Below are positions 45,114-45,911 of a DNA stretch of 45,911 bases, piece after piece. The DNA is from an uncultured Lachnospiraceae bacterium (GTDB taxonomy: Bacteria > Bacillota > Clostridia > Lachnospirales > Lachnospiraceae): the NCBI GenBank assembly GCA_948470755.1, contig CAOKPU010000018.1, positions 1 to 45,911 on the forward strand, written 5' to 3'. Positions within the stretch are counted from its first letter, which is position 1, and every line of letters starts with the position of its first letter. Both the position numbers and the translations under genes were made by a program. The notes beneath the pieces are model-generated. The model saw only the letters and a list, made by a program, of their open reading frames with translations. It ran no database searches and was not told the origin of the DNA.

Positions 45114-45122
45114 ATTTATCAT

Positions 45123-45770
45123 TTATAACCCTTCCAGAATACTTAAGCTTTTCATTTCCCTATCCATAAACCTCTTCCGGTATATCCCCGAAATCTGTTT
45201 TAATTCTTCCAAAATATCTTTCGTTACCGTAAAAGTATACAATTTCTCTACCGGGCTTTTTTCTATGTAGTCCATAGCATATATTGTGGATACTTTCCAT
45301 TCCATCCCCCCCGGCGGGCCAGGATATTCCCCATTCACTTCCAACGCTTTGATTTCATATACACAGCGCACCAGTTCCTTTTCCAGGCTCTGCGCCAAAA
45401 GCGCCCTTAACGATTGATACACAAGCTTGAGCATCTCCATCTCCTGCGCATTTTCCCTTGTATAATAATCCGCAATTTCCAAAAAATACATCCCATAACA
45501 GGCTGCTGTAAAATCATCCCTTAACCCTTCAAAATAATTCCTGATATCCGCTTCGACAATATTATAAGATGATCTCCCTTCGTAAAGTTTGAACTCTCCA
45601 AACACAAAAGGAGACGCGGCAGCTACCAGACGGCTGTTGGGTTTCCTGGCTCCTTTGGCAAAAGCGGAGATCTTCCCTCTTTCTTTTGTTAAAATAACGG
45701 CGCGCCTATCGTAATCCCCGATAGGCACTGTCTTTAGAACGATTCCTGTTACCTTTACTAACTCCTGCAT
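45123..45770 (-). CDS. recO: DNA repair protein RecO
   Basis: RecFOR-pathway mediator that loads RecA onto SSB-coated single strands. The N-terminal OB fold is clear: VKVTGIVLKTVPIGDYDRRAVILTKERG and KISAFAKGARKPNSRL. A helical C-terminal part follows. At 215 residues it is somewhat shorter than common RecO proteins (about 240-255) and has no four-cysteine zinc element, which some family members carry. GGGGGACCGCCCGT precedes the ATG. Its first 65 bases overlap the end of the YqzL-like gene. Confidence 0.93.
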   Translation of the reverse strand: MQELVKVTGIVLKTVPIGDYDRRAVILTKERGKISAFAKGARKPNSRLVAAASPFVFGEFKLYEGRSSYNIVEADIRNYFEGLRDDFTAACYGMYFLEIADYYTRENAQEMEMLKLVYQSLRALLAQSLEKELVRCVYEIKALEVNGEYPGPPGGMEWKVSTIYAMDYIEKSPVEKLYTFTVTKDILEELKQISGIYRKRFMDREMKSLSILEGL

Positions 45771-45897
45771 ACGGGCGGTCCCCCATAAATCTACACTCTT
45801 CCGATATGTTCCTTTTTCCTTGCGTTTCCCTGAATTTTAAGTAATCTTCCACACTTCCGGTACTTAAGAATTGTTGCCAGTAATTTAATCCTTTCAT
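45706..45897 (-). CDS. YqzL-like small protein
   Basis: 63 residues starting MKGLNYWQQFLSTGSVEDYL. That short Trp/aromatic pattern (WxxFxxTGxxxxYLxF) resembles the Bacillus YqzL protein, whose gene also precedes recO. The 3' third (about residues 42-63, basic) is read from the recO start region in another frame. TTAGGGGGCACAAG precedes the ATG at the edge of the window. The function of YqzL is unknown. In the usual order era lies upstream, beyond the window. Confidence 0.65.
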   Translation of the reverse strand: MKGLNYWQQFLSTGSVEDYLKFRETQGKRNISEECRFMGDRPYAGVSKGNRNRSKDSAYRGLR

Positions 45898-45911
45898 CTT
45901 GTGCCCCCTAA

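Noticed and set aside
44972-45122. Region upstream of the lipoprotein-glyS-alaS transcript considered for a T-box riboswitch
   Set aside because: The leader is only about 70 bases with one short hairpin and no T-box consensus.

Overview
The window looks like chromosomal DNA from an anaerobic, low-to-mid GC Firmicute of the class Clostridia, most likely Lachnospiraceae. This rests on gene content and gene order, not on a database search: ATP-dependent PEP carboxykinase, a six-gene Rnf complex with ApbE, a Na+-pumping decarboxylase cluster, ispH next to a four-domain S1 gene, scpAB next to DD-carboxypeptidases, and single-chain GlyRS followed by AlaRS. Nearly all genes lie on the minus strand. 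I see no rRNA, tRNA, CRISPR array, prophage or intact insertion sequence.

Layout. 1-295: an array of stem-loops and the pckA terminator. 296-8724: pckA, an M24 aminopeptidase, citrate synthase (plus strand), a small membrane protein, thrC and a SleB-type hydrolase. 9048-11121: an unusual AP2-like protein (plus strand) convergent with a GH25 lysozyme. 11527-17715: apbE (plus strand) facing the operon rnfCDGEAB. 17920-19032: a YprB-like exonuclease (plus strand). 19201-24957: one probable operon, rpiR-type regulator, HI0933-type flavoprotein, cmk, ispH, rpsA-like S1, cheR. 25163-30476: a decarboxylase operon with two different carboxyltransferases, a biotin carrier, the membrane beta subunit and a lipoprotein-fused gamma subunit. 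30613-36424: two DD-carboxypeptidases flanking scpB, scpA and a phosphoesterase, then a CmpB-like membrane protein. 36616-36792: rpsU. 36970-40125: nucleoside salvage operon udp, deoC, cdd, deoB. 40232-44971: a lipoprotein gene, glyS, alaS. 45123-45897: a YqzL-like small protein and recO.

How it fits together. PEP carboxykinase makes or uses oxaloacetate, citrate synthase consumes it, and the decarboxylase can turn its decarboxylation into a sodium gradient. Rnf couples ferredoxin and NAD to an ion gradient, and ApbE supplies the covalent FMN that RnfG and RnfD need; both carry the DxxS/TGAT acceptor motif. The window therefore carries two ion pumps tied to C3/C4 and redox metabolism.

The most unusual material is intergenic. 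A repeat family with a conserved GGGGCCGCCGG core sits directly against the poly-T side of three minus-strand terminators and near a fourth. Arrays of perfect, sequence-unrelated hairpins occur at several other sites, and two such palindromes contain the stop codons of thrC and alaS. Two interlocked inverted repeats sit directly before the apbE ribosome binding site. The strongest protein novelty is the AP2-like protein with a degenerate HNH-like centre.
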